Below are positions 10,750 to 23,255 of a stretch of 64,000 nucleotides of DNA, piece by piece. This stretch comes from Ophioderma brevispina (lineage: Eukaryota; Echinodermata; Ophiuroidea; Amphilepidida; Ophiodermatidae), in NCBI GenBank assembly GCA_023653785.1, contig JAMKCH010002968.1, positions 1-64,000 of the forward strand. The letters run 5' to 3'. The position numbers and the translations under genes are program-made. The stretch's first letter is position 1; each line of letters starts with the position of its first letter. The notes below the pieces were generated by a model. That model did no database searches and had not been told where the DNA came from. It saw only the letters and a program-made list of their open reading frames with translations.

Positions 10750-12940
10750 GTAATTCCTGTATCGTGCTGATGGTACTTCTCTCCTGTACCTTACGTATCC
10801 CCTGGTTGGTAATTAGGCGCGTAAAAAATAAAATGTAAATTGACCATTACCTTATAAAACCCATTGGCACGCATAAAAAGGGGGTTTTAGTAGTGCCCAA
10901 CCAATAGAAATGGGAGGGTGGTAACCACCCCCTTCGGTAGACAAGTTTTAAAGGCCAATGTATCCAAAATAACTAAAATAGAGTATTCATTTGTACTTCT
11001 CATGTCAATCACAATCACCTGGCACGGCCTGGTTAGTAAAAAGATATTTCAATCATAATCTATGGTGGCTCCTCCCCCTTTCAAAATTTACGTTTTCGCC
11101 TACCGAATAGAACCACTTGATTTCTGGGCCGAAAAAAAAAACATGCATACCGTCAACGATGTCAGATTCGTTGGGGTCATTTTGCCCCAAAAATGTTACT
11201 GCTTCTGGTTCACACTTATTTTTCAAGATAGACGTCGGCAAACACCATCTAATATCTTTAGTAAGGTAAATGATGGCGTAATGTCCAAGTAACGTCGAAT
11301 CTGAATTCCTGGTTAATCGACTTACTCCGAAAAATCATACGATTTTAGGTGCGTCTGTTTTTCAAAATTTAGTTTTTCAAGACGGCGCCGGCGGCCATCC
11401 TTGAATTCTGTGTTGAAGAATAATACTGTAATGGTAATGTAAAATTAATGTCAGAATCAGAATCCTCGTGCTCGACATACCCGAAAAAAAGTGTCTTTGT
11501 ACAGTATTATAGTACTCTGGTTCAAAACTTAATTTTTCCCAAATGGCGGCGGCTCCCATTTGGATTTTCCGCCAGGGTGCTCTTTTTCCCCGTAAAGGTT
11601 CAGAGAAGGCAAATAATCATCAACATTACTCTCGCTCGAGCTGTGGTCACGGAATCGAGGGTTTTGGACCTAACTGTATACTTCAGAGCACAATCGAGTG
11701 TATCCAATTCGATGACTGAAAGATTATGAGTGTCAACCGTTTCGATTCGCAATAGACCGTATCAATATGACCGTCAGCCACCGACATGTTGGTGACAAGA
11801 TGAATACATTCCAGGACTACAATATATTCAAGCTTTCAATCGATCATGTTTAGCGAGTGCACAAGGATCATCGACAGGTGAATTCTTGTAGTACTGAATG
11901 CGTCTATCTTGTCACCAAACATGGCTGGCTCTTGAATACGGGTCTTATAGCGATAAACCGAAGGGAGCTAAACAACTTCATCGACAATGGGATCGGAATG
12001 CATGAATCAAAATATATTTATACAGGTATGGATATTGCCTGATTGATTAGGTAGTTAATAGTGCATTAAGAGTTGTACCCCAAAGACATAGTTATATCCA
12101 TAATGCGTCAACATTCTTCAAATTGTGGGCATTTTAATGATCTCTGATTCCAGCCTCTCAAAGTCTTTATCAGGAAAGTCGAATATTACAGTATATAGAA
12201 GTCACCACCTTTTTACATTAATGAGTAGGTTTAACGCCTTGATATATACAATATATCTGATGTGGAAAAACAAATCAAATAATACCTTCTATAACAAGGT
12301 GAGTAAAAAATTGACCCTGATTGTGTTCCGTAATTTTGCATCTTTAAGTATATATAACACAAGTAGTATCACTACAATGTAGTTCATATCGTTTATCTCT
12401 GCCGCAAGACCATTCACACTCTGTTCGGTATATACCGAATACAGTCGTTTTAAGCAAGTAGTCGGTTTTGTGCTCTGTCCACGGATTCTCATTAAAATAA
12501 ACGTGCGTTCAACAGCAAATCAGTGTCCAGAATAAAATATTGCTGCAAAATAAAAGTGACGCTATTAAACCCCATAAAAGTCAGTCACAATTGCCCATCG
12601 ATACGATCTTGACGTTTCTTCTACGTCTTCATCATCATAACAAATCCTTTGAAAAATACATTACTGATACATGTGTCAGTTTCAGGAGTTTGTTGAATGA
12701 TTAATCATACCCTAGGAAGGAACAGACAATCGTGAACAACGTTTTTGAGTTTAAAAGAATCTCTATATAATGATACCTTATCTCAAGGTATCAGAAATTC
12801 GTGTGGTTAGTTATAGTGCTGCAGCACCACCATTTTAGATAGTGGTAACCAGGCCGTCAATAATAACATTTGCTCATTTTAGCTAAAATTGAACGTAGGG
12901 ATGTGGAGTTCATGAAAAGGAGTGAGGACAAAGGTTAAAA
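10750..12940. other. No supported gene; scattered repeat words
   Basis: Unassigned AT-rich sequence. A GGTGGTAACCACCCCC hairpin lies near 10917-10932. Two segments with CGGCGGCCATC or TGGCGGCGGCT words (about 11385 and 11540) each follow a TTCAAAATTTAGTTTTTCAAG-like motif, suggesting a degenerate duplicated unit of about 150 bp. No exon is supported. Confidence 0.4.
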
Positions 12941-12949
12941 GTGGCTGGC

Positions 12950-14180
12950 AATTTGCAAACGACGCCATTTTCAAAATGGAGCCATCTAAGGCCAAAAACC
13001 CCTAAGAAGACAATTTTGGTGTAAAAAATGTTTTTTTCTGGGTCAAGGAGCTCATAAAATTAATTTTATTCCCAAAACTATAAATTCCGCATGTGCCGAT
13101 AGTTTACAGATGGCTGACTTTTTGCCACAAACCTACCTTTCTATCTATAGCCATGAAGATGATTGTGGTGTCATTAAAAGATTTTCTCTGGGTCAGGAGT
13201 TAACTAAAACTATTTTACAAGACTGTCCAAATGAATATAAAAGTATTTAATGAATTTATCATATCGTCACTATTTTCCAAGATGGTCAACAATAAAAGGC
13301 AAATCCTTATACCTCATGCTAGCAGCTCCTAGAGGACATTTTGGTGACAAATGGTTTATTTTAAAAGGTACAAGGAATTCACCGTAATATTCTCTCAAAA
13401 CTGTCAGATGAGTGGGTGAGTCTGTTATTGACTGGACTACAATGTGACCCCAAATGTGACACCTTGACTACTACTCTATGTATTTACCCAAAACATATAG
13501 CTGGAATTGACAAGGGGAATTTTGATATTTTAGCCTGTATTACTTAATAGAAACTATTATTGTATATTCAGATACGTCAAGAGTAAAATGGCCCCAATTT
13601 CGACATTAAAGGATCATTGGTACGTGCACACCATCGGAGTCAATGTTTTGGGGTTTTCGTTCAAGGAGCCATAAGCCGTATGGTTTTAAGGGAGGAGTCC
13701 GAGGATTCTGTCTTGGTATTATTATCAAGCATCTCTGGTTAATATAATTTTATCACTTTGGGCCACTAAGCCTGCCATTGCAGTAAAGTTTAACGCTCTT
13801 GGGTACTTGTTTTAAATCTTGGCTATCTTGGAAAAAAAGGAACAAATTTCAAATAAACAAATCGTTTTTATTCTTTCCTCCTTCAAGTTGAGAACTATTT
13901 ATTTAACTCCTTTACCACAGAAACACTCATTTTTCGGATACCAAAATCATCTTATTATGTTATATAATAAGAAATTACGGTTTTCGTGGATGAATTGTCG
14001 GCCATCTTGAAAACTAGCATGTATATAATTTCCATGACTCAGACATTATTCTGTAAACTGTATATTGAAACCTATTGACCCAGGCAACGCACTACATTTC
14101 CCGCACTCGTCACCATAGTAGTGCTATTACACTTTAAAATGGCGGCCATTTTGGAAAATGTGTGTTTATATATGCCAATT
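12950..14180. repeat. Degenerate tandem array, period roughly 170 bp
   Basis: Related segments recur near 13000, 13165 and 13335, and more weakly after 13600. Each has an ATTTTGGTG/TGTGGTGTC word followed by TTTTCTGGGTCA(A)GGAG and then AAAACTATTTTA. Words of the AAAATGGCGGCCATTTTG type alternate between them. The units are diverged, and coding potential is absent. Confidence 0.45.
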
Positions 14181-14249
14181 GCCATCACTTTTATTTTTGT
14201 AATCACGTATTTTCATTACTACAACAACCCATGATCAATTTTAGTTAAG

Positions 14250-15120
14250 CTATGATTGCAATGTTATTATTCCGGCCTGGTGGTAGAAATCTAAGGCCTT
14301 TATTTTTTTCACCTGTATGCTGAATCACTATTAGGGTTAGGATCGTAGGTGATAGTCAGGACGGGTTTGTAGCATAAAGGCAGGATTAGGCTACTTCTAA
14401 ATAACTTTACGCATAATAGCAGTAAATAAAAAATCACGTCGAATGGATCACCTTTGTGTATCTGCATGCCTAACTGTTTATTCCCCCAAACCTCTTTTAA
14501 TGTTTTTCTTCAAAATACCCATGTTGGGAGTTGTCCGCAATAAAATAATTAATAAAAAGAACCCAAAAACGAAAAAAAAAAATCCCCGCGTGGCTTACAA
14601 GAAGACTCGCAATACTGCCACTGCTTTGATGGTCCAATGGGCCGTAAGCTAACTGTTTGGAATAACCGTCTGCTTTCTCGTGTTTTTGCTGTTTGATTGT
14701 CGGTCTGTGACAGTAGGCCTTCCCAACCTATTTGTCCGTTCAGAAAATGCGGTACTGTTTATCTATATATATATATATTTATATATAACCTATCGCACCT
14801 TTGGGAGACACTGATCTTTGTTATGTACTAATAATACGTTAGGGAGACTTTACTGTCTCCTAACGTTTCCTTTAGAATTGCCGTTTATTCCGTCAATGAT
14901 GTGATATTAATTTATGCAAATGAAGTGTAATCCATAGAATAACAAAGGATATGATATTAATTAAAATAATAGGAAGAAATTGTTGGAACTTGTACAAATA
15001 GATTAGCCCCATTAGTTCCCTCTCCACAACTTCTTATATATAGATTTGTAAAGATGAACCAAATCTGAGCCTTTTTGTTAGAGAAATCTGTAATAGGCGA
15101 AGAATTGATAACAAGCGTGC
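14250..15120. other. No supported gene
   Basis: AT-rich sequence with a short (TA)n tract at about 14765-14790 and a local inverted pair, GGGAGACTTTACTGTCTCC near 14842. Nothing coding is supported. Confidence 0.4.
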
Positions 15121-15139
15121 TAGCATACTCTTGTAAAAG

Positions 15140-15212
15140 GAACTTCGCTGTACGTGAATCCACACCTCTCTGTTAGTAACAGAGCGCCCTTACCAATTGC
15201 GCCATTCAAACT
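15140..15212 (-). repeat. tRNA-like sequence, possible SINE head
   Basis: On the minus strand, TGGCGCAATTGGTAAGGGCG resembles a tRNA D-arm/A box. It is followed by a five-pair stem, CTCTG-TTACTAA-CAGAG, with a seven-base loop (apparent anticodon ACT). The T-arm/B box is poor and I could not build a clean acceptor stem, so a functional tRNA is unlikely. A tRNA-derived SINE or pseudo-tRNA fits better. Confidence 0.4.
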
Positions 15213-15456
15213 TCATAGAACTTTCGTTCAGGTTCTACATTCACTAGTAGACTATCATCTAGACAATAACAACTGTAAAAACAAATTCGTAGTACCCCGA
15301 AGGGGTAGGGGAAACAAGTGTAATTCATATAATTATTAAATCATTAAAATCATATAACATGTATAGATGTCAGCAACGCCGGCGGTGCAAAGTAATTTGT
15401 ACCCACGGTGTATCTGTGTCACAGATTGCGAAAGATTTTATCTTAATTGGTACTAT

Positions 15457-15695
15457 TGTGATAGTTAACGTTATAGCTCCCCCCATAGAGATGTGTGTAA
15501 ATGACACAACCATCTCAAATATCTTCGAAAACGAAGGGTTCTCTGGATATTTTTGCATCAAGTTATCAAGAAATTTTGTTCTGTTACGAGAAAATCTCCA
15601 CTGACTCTGAACGTTATAGAACCGAATTGAGAAAATTCTATCGGTAGTTTTGTTAACACACATCTTTTCTATGGGTGCTGACGGCATAGACATTT
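15457..15695. mobile_element. Small inverted-repeat element, ~240 bp
   Basis: GTTAACGTTATAGC...CCCATAGAGATGTGTGT at the left is matched in reverse complement by ACACACATCTTTTCTATGGG at the right. The match extends inward, interrupted, to ATATTTTTGCATCAAG. Both overlapping open frames here, one per strand, are explained by the inverted repeat rather than by coding. Confidence 0.5.
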
Positions 15696-15699
15696 CGAC

Positions 15700-16090
15700 G
15701 TTGCTACCTTCTGGCTAATTTAATTTGCACGATCATACTTTTCGCACCGCGAGGTATCAGCAATACCATTGGACCTAAAGATATTCAAACAATCGGCCCC
15801 CGGTATGCCAACCCATTGTATATTGCACGCAGTTGAAAAGATTCCGAAGTACACCTCCACGATTCGGGTTGCGTAACAATAACTAAACAGGTTTAGATTA
15901 TAATATAGGTTTGACACAAGTGTTACTCTGAAAATGCAGTACATTGAATAGATATGAGGTTCACAAGCAATAAGTTAAAGATTCTGGTTCTGCACAAAGT
16001 TTTAGAATCCAAAAGCTTACCCAGCAACTTGTTAGGCATGTTTTTGTTCGTCTTTCTTCTCTGCTAATAAATGGACGTCATTAATCCGCG
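15700..16090. other. No supported gene
   Basis: Unassigned intergenic or intronic sequence; no recognisable exon or repeat. Confidence 0.35.
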
Positions 16091-16094
16091 AGTC

Positions 16095-16335
16095 AGCAAA
16101 ATTAGCATTTTCCATAGAAATAGGCGAAATCCATTTTGGCGCTAAAAATGTAGGAATATCTGATTTTCATGCGCTTCAGCGCTAAAATGATGGCAATTGA
16201 CTGGTTACTAGACATGGAGTTTTAGAGCACTGTACAGTGTGTAAATGTACCATAAAATATCCTTGTGGGTGGCAACCACCCCCAGCCATTCAACTTTTGG
16301 AGGGCATACTTTAACCCCTTCAATTTGTTTTTTTT
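16095..16335 (+). repeat. Dispersed repeat family M, copy 1
   Basis: A ~400-bp family with a fixed word order: GCAAAA(C)TG, GGCGAAA..CCATTTT, ATCTGATTTTCATGCG, GCTAAAATGATG..AATTGAC, and a G/C-rich GTGGCAACCACCCCC hairpin. This copy is plus-oriented. Other copies are near 23.93, 25.84, 27.3, 45.95, 54.8 and 63.5 kb. No coding content; the class is unknown. Confidence 0.55.
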
Positions 16336-16339
16336 CCGC

Positions 16340-17135
16340 CTAAATGACCAGAAAGGACGAAAGAATGATTACCTCTGAAGCTTTTCGGAAAGCTTTGCAT
16401 TTTATTAGATGTGAGGGAACGGAAACCTCACATGCTTCAAAAGAACAATGCTATGTTTGATTAAATTTCCAGGTCCATCAATCTTCAACTGTCCTGTCAT
16501 GACCTTCATAAAAAGGGACTTCTACTCACAATGAAATATACTCTCGTTGATGGCCGTGTGAAACACCGTACATCTGCATGGGACTGAAGGGGAAAAGCAG
16601 AGCCACATTCCACCTCACTACTTCAGAAGGGGCGAACATGAAATTCGATACACATTTACTGATATACCGGCTCCAGTGAATGTATATTTTCCGTTCATCG
16701 TTGAATCGTAGGTTACAAGATCTTCATACTCTCTTTAGAGATATTGCGATTGGACGAATACGTCTTTCGGCATTCCCATGTTTTCGACCTGTATATTCAA
16801 AATTACTTTCGGCCTTCCTGTGACGAAAGCTAAGTAAGGGAAATGAAGGATAACGCTTAAGCGTAGGCGTTGGCGTATTGAATATTCGTAACATCTCTTG
16901 CTCTTATTTTCTACCAGCCGGTCGATTCATTCAGTCATTCAACTTGCCGCCGTTTTACTTAAATAAACTCAAACGTATTTCTACGAGAGTCTGTGGTTAT
17001 CTAACGTCTCAGGACCGTCGCAAAACATGGGAGCATGCTACTGCGGCCTATGCCACCTGATTTTCCTTTGCGGATGGAAGGGTCTCAGGCCAGCTCTTGC
17101 CGAAAAGCTAAAAAAAAACTTGTCAATTGTTAATA
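16340..17135. other. No supported gene
   Basis: Unassigned sequence upstream of the first HYR-like exon remnant. I looked for a signal-peptide exon and found none convincing. Confidence 0.35.
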
Positions 17136-17157
17136 CAACAGGTAAGGCCGAAAATAG

Positions 17158-17392
17158 ACTCAATCCGGCGGTTAGTTAATGTACAGATGACATCATAACT
17201 ATGTGTCTTCTGCTACCCAATCAGCATTGTAAGCTGGCCGTCTCCGGTATTCAGTGACGATTCAGAGGTCATGCCTGAAACATTGTCAACAAACAATAGA
17301 ACCTGGATCCCAATTTGTATTTGGGTTCTCAGATGTTACAATTACAGTGCGGGGGGAGATGCATCGAAATACTCACAGCTCAGTGTACCTTC
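17158..17392 (+). pseudogene. Degraded HYR-domain exon, copy 1 (matches exon at 49.8 kb)
   Basis: HYR modules are Ig-like extracellular domains of about 80 residues used in adhesion and matrix proteins. Across two frames this stretch reads C-T-D-D-I near 17187, S-A-T-Q-S-A, then S-W-P-S-P-V-F-S-D-D-S-E. G-S-Q-F-V-F-G-F-S-D-V-T-I-T-V follows at about 17308-17352. It aligns at both base and residue level with 49810-50059, sharing the GTGTCTTCTGC(C/T)ACCCA and TGGCCG.CTCCGGT words. Single-base shifts and a TAA interrupt it. The start, after a GGTTAG at 17157, and the end are approximate. It is either a decayed exon or an exon hit by sequencing errors. Confidence 0.6.
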
Positions 17393-17399
17393 TGGGTTA

Positions 17400-19785
17400 A
17401 AGTAGGGACGGTAAGTTAAGCCGAGATTTAATAATCCTGTCTGAGTTTCACTGTTTTCGTTAATTACCAAATGCCGAAATTAGTCACCAACAAGGAACAA
17501 TTGGAATTGAAATATTTTAAGAAAATTGTCACTTGTTTAACACAATTTAGGAGCAAATTTATTTAGATTGCAATTGATTGCGTCGTTAAAACAGCTACCT
17601 TTATTTTTCTATTATCTTATTTTGCCTGGGTACACCTCATTTCATATGAGACCTGATTTCCGATAAGGCCCAGGGGTTCAAGGACGCGAGTGTTTGGTAG
17701 CCAGAGGTTTAGCATCCTACGGTTAATATCGGAAAACACTGGCTACTATTTACATATACAGGCGTGATTGCCTCCCGGTCGTTTCTGCCCAAGTCCTATG
17801 ACGGTGTAGTGATGTTCCTACGTTACATTTTTACCAAAATTAGTTTGTGGTAGTTTACTATATTGTACTTTATATTATAAGTATCTTTATTTCCAATTTA
17901 AATTAAACCAACGGGGTTAAACTGGCAACCCTGCTGTTATCACACCTAGCCGCCTTTTAGCCAAGTGTTTCTCTGTGCAACCATTTAGACCACAGAAGTA
18001 TTATGTGATAATGAACAGCAATCAGTCACATTGATCAGTTTCACTGCACACACAACACGACACACACCACACGCCACACACACAACACACACACATACAC
18101 AACATGACTTGTAAGAGAGCAAAAAAGAAACCCCTTTATTAGGAACAAGGAAGTGCATACACATTTTGGTGCAAAAAAATCCATCTCATGGAATACAAAT
18201 AAAGATAAATATTTAAGAAATAAAAATGTTTATTCCCAAACCTCAAAAATGGCAATATGTTAATTTAAAAGTTTGTCACAATTTAAATTTGTTTTCAATA
18301 AAAAAAAATTAGCTTTTGAAATTGCCGTGAAGTACTCGTTGTACTAAGTTTTGTGAGTAATCTTGCATAGCAATGCGCTCCATATAATGAATAACCATAA
18401 GCTAATGAAAGTTGTTCCCGTTCCCGTTCATTTTTTTTTCATGAATGAGATGGGGAATGTTTCATTATTCATTATCAGTATTTTCAGATTTTTCATTATG
18501 ATGCCAGTCAACTGCAGTATGCTTTGTTTGAGGCAAGAAAAAACAAATACTATGACCAGGCTTCATTAAAATAAACTTGGTTACAACATAGAAGGGCCTT
18601 TGATTAAAGCACTTCTTAGAAATGTTGTTTGCATACACACAGTTTCTTGAACCAATTTTTGCAAACTACAAACATTGTACAGCAAACAAAGGAAAGCACG
18701 TAAGCCACCATGTTGTCTCTGGAGGTATACTTCACATAGAAATGTACTATGCGTTCTTTTGGCACAATCTTCAAGTCAACATGACTCTGTAAATAAACAA
18801 ACGAAATAAAGTTTTTAAAAACCCGGACAAAAACAAAACAACAATATGACACATGACGAAAATGACGTCTAGAACGTACACTGGTGGTTGCTTGATTATT
18901 TCAGAGCAGGGTACACGTGCTAAAACAAACAATGACACAAGAATTTCGCAAATATCATTATTTATCTAAATGTCAAATTTAGTTTCATATATATTTAGAA
19001 AACCCTATTCAAAAAAATTGACTTAAATTTCCTATATTATTTATTTGAAACGTCTACATATGGCGCGTTACCCAGTGCACGGTAAGAAATTCCCATTTCA
19101 ACCTAGTCTAGCCTTTACTACAGGCTATAAGTGTAACCTTCGTCAATTGACGTGGCTGATATGCAGCCTGTCGGAGAGACTAACCCTAGTCTCCGAATTC
19201 GAGTCAATGCCGCCGTGTGGTATAATCTCCATTTACAAAAGCCTAGTTTCACGCAGTCTTTTGCAAAGACTACAAGTCCAATCGATCAATCGGTGGTTGA
19301 ATTAAAAACAACAAAACACACTGAAACTTGTATATTAAGGAGCCGGAACCAACGTTAATTGGTTATTGATCTTAAAAAATGGACGGTTCCGATTCGGTCT
19401 AACCACCCCCTCCCCCCCCCCTCCCCCCCCCCCCCCCCCCCCGTCATCGTTAACAGTGCTTAAATGCATCTTCATGGAGAGATCACTTAAAAACATGTTT
19501 TTGTCTTTAACATTGATAATATGAAATAATGAATTATTTTGGGAAATAATGAATTATTTGATCGGCAATATATTTCTAACCGGAGTCGGGAAACGTGAAA
19601 CTGGGAATCAACTTTCATTATTATACTACCACAGCATTAACATAATAAACTCATGAGGTATGTGTGCTTTGCATTGCTTTTAATTTTCATCTGAATTGAT
19701 CATTGCTAACTTATGATATGGAATTTTTGAATTTTGACTTTTAAGTTTTTTAAAACTAATTAACAAAATTTTAAATTCTTTTCTA
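17400..19785. other. Intron-like sequence with a CA-rich microsatellite
   Basis: AT-rich DNA between the first two HYR-like exons. It contains a (CA)-rich tract at about 18045-18105, several poly-A runs, and a long poly-C tract at about 19404-19442. No exon is supported. Open frames of 60-86 codons here lack domains. Confidence 0.45.
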
Positions 19786-19789
19786 TTAG

Positions 19790-20021
19790 TTGAAAATGAC
19801 TCTACACCACCTTCAGTCACAATGTGCCAAATGACATCACTCACAGGCAGTGTGCCGGACAGAGTGACACAGTGTCTTGGGTGCCGCCAAGTGCACAATA
19901 TCAGTACCTTTTCCTTTGCTGGGGGTGTAAGGTTGGTGTTTCAGAGCCATCACCCAGGAGCCATTTTCAACGAAGTGTTAAACACAGATACAAGATCTTC
20001 GAAGATTCCGTGGTTACGAAG
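19790..20021 (+). pseudogene. Degraded HYR-domain exon, copy 1 (matches exon at 51.0 kb)
   Basis: Follows a pyrimidine-rich acceptor ending TTCTATTAG at 19789 and begins TTGAAAATGAC, the same way other HYR exons here begin (T-T-G-A-.-.-A). Across frames it reads T-P-P-S-V-T, C-P-N-D-I-T-H, D-T-V-S-W-V-P-P-S-A and F-A-G-G-V-R-L-V-F-Q-S-H-H-P-G-A-I-F-N-E. This is the HYR order C-P.., S-W..P, S-H.PG..F. The donor GTAGAC after 20021 is weak. Length 232 instead of about 252, plus two or more frame changes, argue for decay or indel errors. Confidence 0.65.
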
Positions 20022-20024
20022 GTA

Positions 20025-20385
20025 GACTGTGTACTTTTCATAACAGTTCAAGGACGATTTGTCTTAATTATGTTTAATTCTTTCCATTTTTTCGGTTTTT
20101 TTTTTTTTTTTTAAATTGTGAAATTTGTTCAAATTTCCCAACAAATTGTATAGCCTCCCATAATACTATCATTGTGAACTAGTCAACAGCATCAGTAAAC
20201 CACATATCCAACACAGGCACACACTATCTACACTATCGACACACCACACTAAAACAAAAAATTGTGCAACATTAAAAAAAAAAAAATCATAATCAAAAAA
20301 TGAAATTTCAAAGTGTAAACCAAGCGTTTTAACCACACATGAGACACATTGAAATTTCTAAAGTTGTGTTTTTTCATTCAAAACA
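20025..20385. other. Intron; T-rich and A-rich tracts
   Basis: Contains a 15-base T run near 20097-20112 and CA-rich stretches near 20210-20250. No coding signal. Confidence 0.4.
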
Positions 20386-20389
20386 AATG

Positions 20390-21105
20390 TATTCCCCAGA
20401 ATCCTTGAGTGCGAAAAAAAACATTTTGATTGAATGCCATGTTTCCCCGAATATGGCGGATTAAAGAGCCCTGGCGAGCGAAACGTGAGATTGCCACCCC
20501 AGAAGCAGACAGCCACAGAACACAACCAGTGACTCCCAAATAGCCGCTAAATGAATTGTACGTGTTTGTTAGATTTACTCTAAATGTTACGGGAGAAGGT
20601 GCAGTGCTTGTGTGGGACCACAAATGATATAACGTCATGTTGAAGACAGTGGGTCCTTTAAAAAACGCGAACATTTTGAGACATCCCATTATAATTTGAA
20701 TGATACATCACGAGTTCGTCCGCAAGTCATGTCTGAATACTTATTCACATTCCACTACAAAACAGTATATGTTCACGTCTGACTAAAAAGTTATTTTCAC
20801 TTTACCACGTGACCACGTTTCTTCCATTCAATTTCCTGAGTTCAGCGATGGACTTGCTCTCTTCTTCCCTTGACGTTAATCATCATTTCCGGTCCACACA
20901 AGTCACGGCACTTTTCTCACGTAAACATTTAGAGTAAACTCCACAATTCATTAAGTGGACTATTTTGGAGTCATTTTGTGGCGTTTTCTGTTGTCTGTCT
21001 TCTTTTAAGGTGCAATCGGCAAGCTATCTGTCGCCAGCTCTTTTAATTCGCCATATTTAGGGAACATGGCATCCAATCAAAACCTTTTCGCAATCTAGGG
21101 ATAAC
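20390..21105. mobile_element. ~715-bp inverted-repeat element with ~260-bp arms
   Basis: The left arm (about 20395-20660) and right arm (about 20865-21100) are reverse complements over long stretches. Examples are TTTGATTG(A/G)ATGCCATGTT near the ends, AATGAATTG..TTTACTCTAAATGTT in the middle and AACGTCA at the inner side. The spacer is about 200 bp. No transposase is present, so it is probably non-autonomous. It sits inside an intron of HYR copy 1. Confidence 0.7.
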
Positions 21106-21394
21106 TTCTGTTTCAAGAACAAAATTCCTGTGCCATAACTTGGTTAAGAACCGATATTACAATTTGAAATCATTTTGGGATGATGATTTTCTTTTTGCAT
21201 GTTGCAATACTTTTGTCCCGTGTGGGTACATCCACCAGACCACACTTTTCTGTTTTATGCACCGCCTTCACTCATAGACGCCCAAACCACAGCAAAATAA
21301 AAGATCATCTCGTTTGTTTTAAGCAAGACAGCACTATTGTTTTTTTTTTGTGGTGGTTTGTGGGGGGTGGTAGCCCAAAGCGACGTGACTAAGA

Positions 21395-21595
21395 CGAAGA
21401 CGACGACACGACGACGATGACTACTACTACTACTACTACTAATACTGATACTACTGCGACTACTGCTTGTCTCTACGCCTGCTACGGCTGCTACTATGCC
21501 TACTACTGCTGCTACTCCTGCTACTACTGCTACTACTAGGCTGCTGCTGCCGCGCTGCCGACTGCTGCTACTACTGACGTACTACGACAGACTAA
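21395..21595. repeat. Trinucleotide microsatellite (GAC/CTA/CTG)n
   Basis: A run of GAC units passes into ACT/CTA units and then CTG/CTA mixtures, about 200 bp in all. Imperfect, non-coding. Confidence 0.85.
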
Positions 21596-21704
21596 TATAC
21601 TAATCAGAATAATAATCATAAGAAAATGATACTAATAAAGGTACAAAATACTATAGAAGTCCCCTTCATCTGTTAAAAAAGTGCAATTGTTTTATTACTT
21701 TCAG

Positions 21705-21966
21705 TTGATCACATGAGCCTCCCCAAATTAGTAGTGATCCGCGCGACAATAAGGAGTACATATCACCGGGGTCTATATCAAATGCAGGTTGTTGGTTGGA
21801 ACCTAAGCTTACAGATGAGTTCTGGCATTGTCCAATTGATGGAGGGTCTCAAAGGATTCCCGGCCAAGTTTGTTTGGATGTCGGTTTTGAGACTGTACAT
21901 ACATTTCGCCTTATAGCATTGGTAATTACTGCCGAGTGTCGCCTTCCACGTATTGTTCGAAAACGG
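21705..21966 (+). pseudogene. Degraded HYR-domain exon, copy 1 (matches exon at 52.4 kb)
   Basis: The acceptor is TTACTTTCAG ending 21704; the exon begins TTGATCA, identical to the start of the 52442 exon. Fragments read D-P-R-D-N-K-E-Y-I-S-P-G-S-I-S-N-A, W-L-E-P-K-L-T-D, S-Q-R-I-P-G and D-V-G-F-E-T-V-H, the HYR order. W-L-E-P is shared with the 52.4 kb exon. The donor GTGAGG follows 21966. Internal frame changes prevent a continuous reading. Confidence 0.6.
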
Positions 21967-21969
21967 GTG

Positions 21970-23055
21970 AGGCGTCATATATAGGACGCCCCGGATAAAT
22001 AAGGACATTCAATATTGTTATTCGATGCATTAAGACAGAAGGCGACCGTTTAAGTGGAAAATATTCAATCGTCTTTTACTTCTTGGAATACGTGTTTGTC
22101 TAAAAAAAATAAATGGACATTTGATCCCATAAAAAACATATTGCTTCAGATATAGGGTCAAAGGTCACGCAAATGTCATTGGAGGTTATTTTATGCAACA
22201 AAAACAGGACCATCAAAAACAACCACTACCGTATCCCAAGATTGACCTCTAGTGTTTAGGGTCCAGTCATGTTCACCCCATCATATAACCTTTGAATGCA
22301 AGTGGCCTTGGATGTTTTCGTACAGAGATGGACAAGACTAGTATATTTAGCTTGTCACCCATCGCCGATCTTGAGCCGGTTTAGATCTAGAAGGAAAGTT
22401 GCGATTTGGTATTTATATCATAATATCTGAGATGAACATCGTAAATAAATTTGGATCATAAATGCGTGGGTTATTTCACTCTTCACTGGTGAATATTTGG
22501 CGTTTAAGTTTTCTTTGCCTTCTCGCGGGTAAGACAAAATAAAAAAATTGAAGCAAGGCCAGGCTAGCCATGCCAATGTGCATTTGATCACTGCTGATCA
22601 TGATGATGTACCGGGATATGTATTGTAAAACTTAATAGGCCGAAGTAGTACAATACTTGTACCCATGATACCGTCAGCATGCATTTGCTTGAGTCTGGTC
22701 CCACCAGCAGGACCTAAGTGTGTTCTTATGTCCATCATCGTTTTACACATGAGATGAGGCATCATCACTTGTGTCTATGTCCCCAAAAGTGTCCTATGCT
22801 CACACATCACTGTTACTTTGTTTTTGGTCTTACGTTTCCTTTGTGAACATGACTTCTGGGGTGGGGGGCACATTCGGTTCAGTGTTTCGTCTAAGCCTGT
22901 ATGACCCAATTTTGATGCAATGCAGGGATTAAATCAAATTTATACATGATTCAAAATTGATTAAGACAGGATGCTACCAGATCCCTTGCGAGAAGCGATT
23001 CTGATGATTCTCGTCGATTTGCACCTCTCTGCAACTCAGTATTGTTTTGACGCAA
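21970..23055. other. Intron-like sequence, no supported exon
   Basis: Unassigned DNA. A lone GGGTCAAAGGTCA word at about 22155-22167 resembles those in the 24.4 kb satellite. No open frame with a domain. Confidence 0.4.
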
Positions 23056-23064
23056 TAGCAGGAC

Positions 23065-23255
23065 AGTGTTGGAGCGAGTCGGACTCAATGGGCGAGCCCA
23101 TGTCCGAGTCCTTCGGACTTGAACCTCGATGCTGATGGACTTGCAATGGGACTCAGGTCCCATTGGTCAGACTTCGACTGGCCCCATGGACTCGGACATG
23201 GGGTCCATGGACTCGCCTTGGACTCAGAAATGCTGGACTCGGACCTCAACAGGCC
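23065..23255. repeat. Imperfect GGACTC/GAGTCC hexamer repeat
   Basis: GGACTC, GGACTCGGAC and their complements recur at irregular spacing of 15-35 bases over about 190 bp, with ATGGACTC joined units near 23185-23225. Because both orientations occur, the region can fold. Open frames across it reflect the repeat and not a gene. Confidence 0.6.

Noticed and set aside
15140..15212. Functional tRNA gene
   Set aside because: D-arm and anticodon stem are visible on the minus strand, but the T-arm and acceptor stem do not form; kept only as a tRNA-like repeat.
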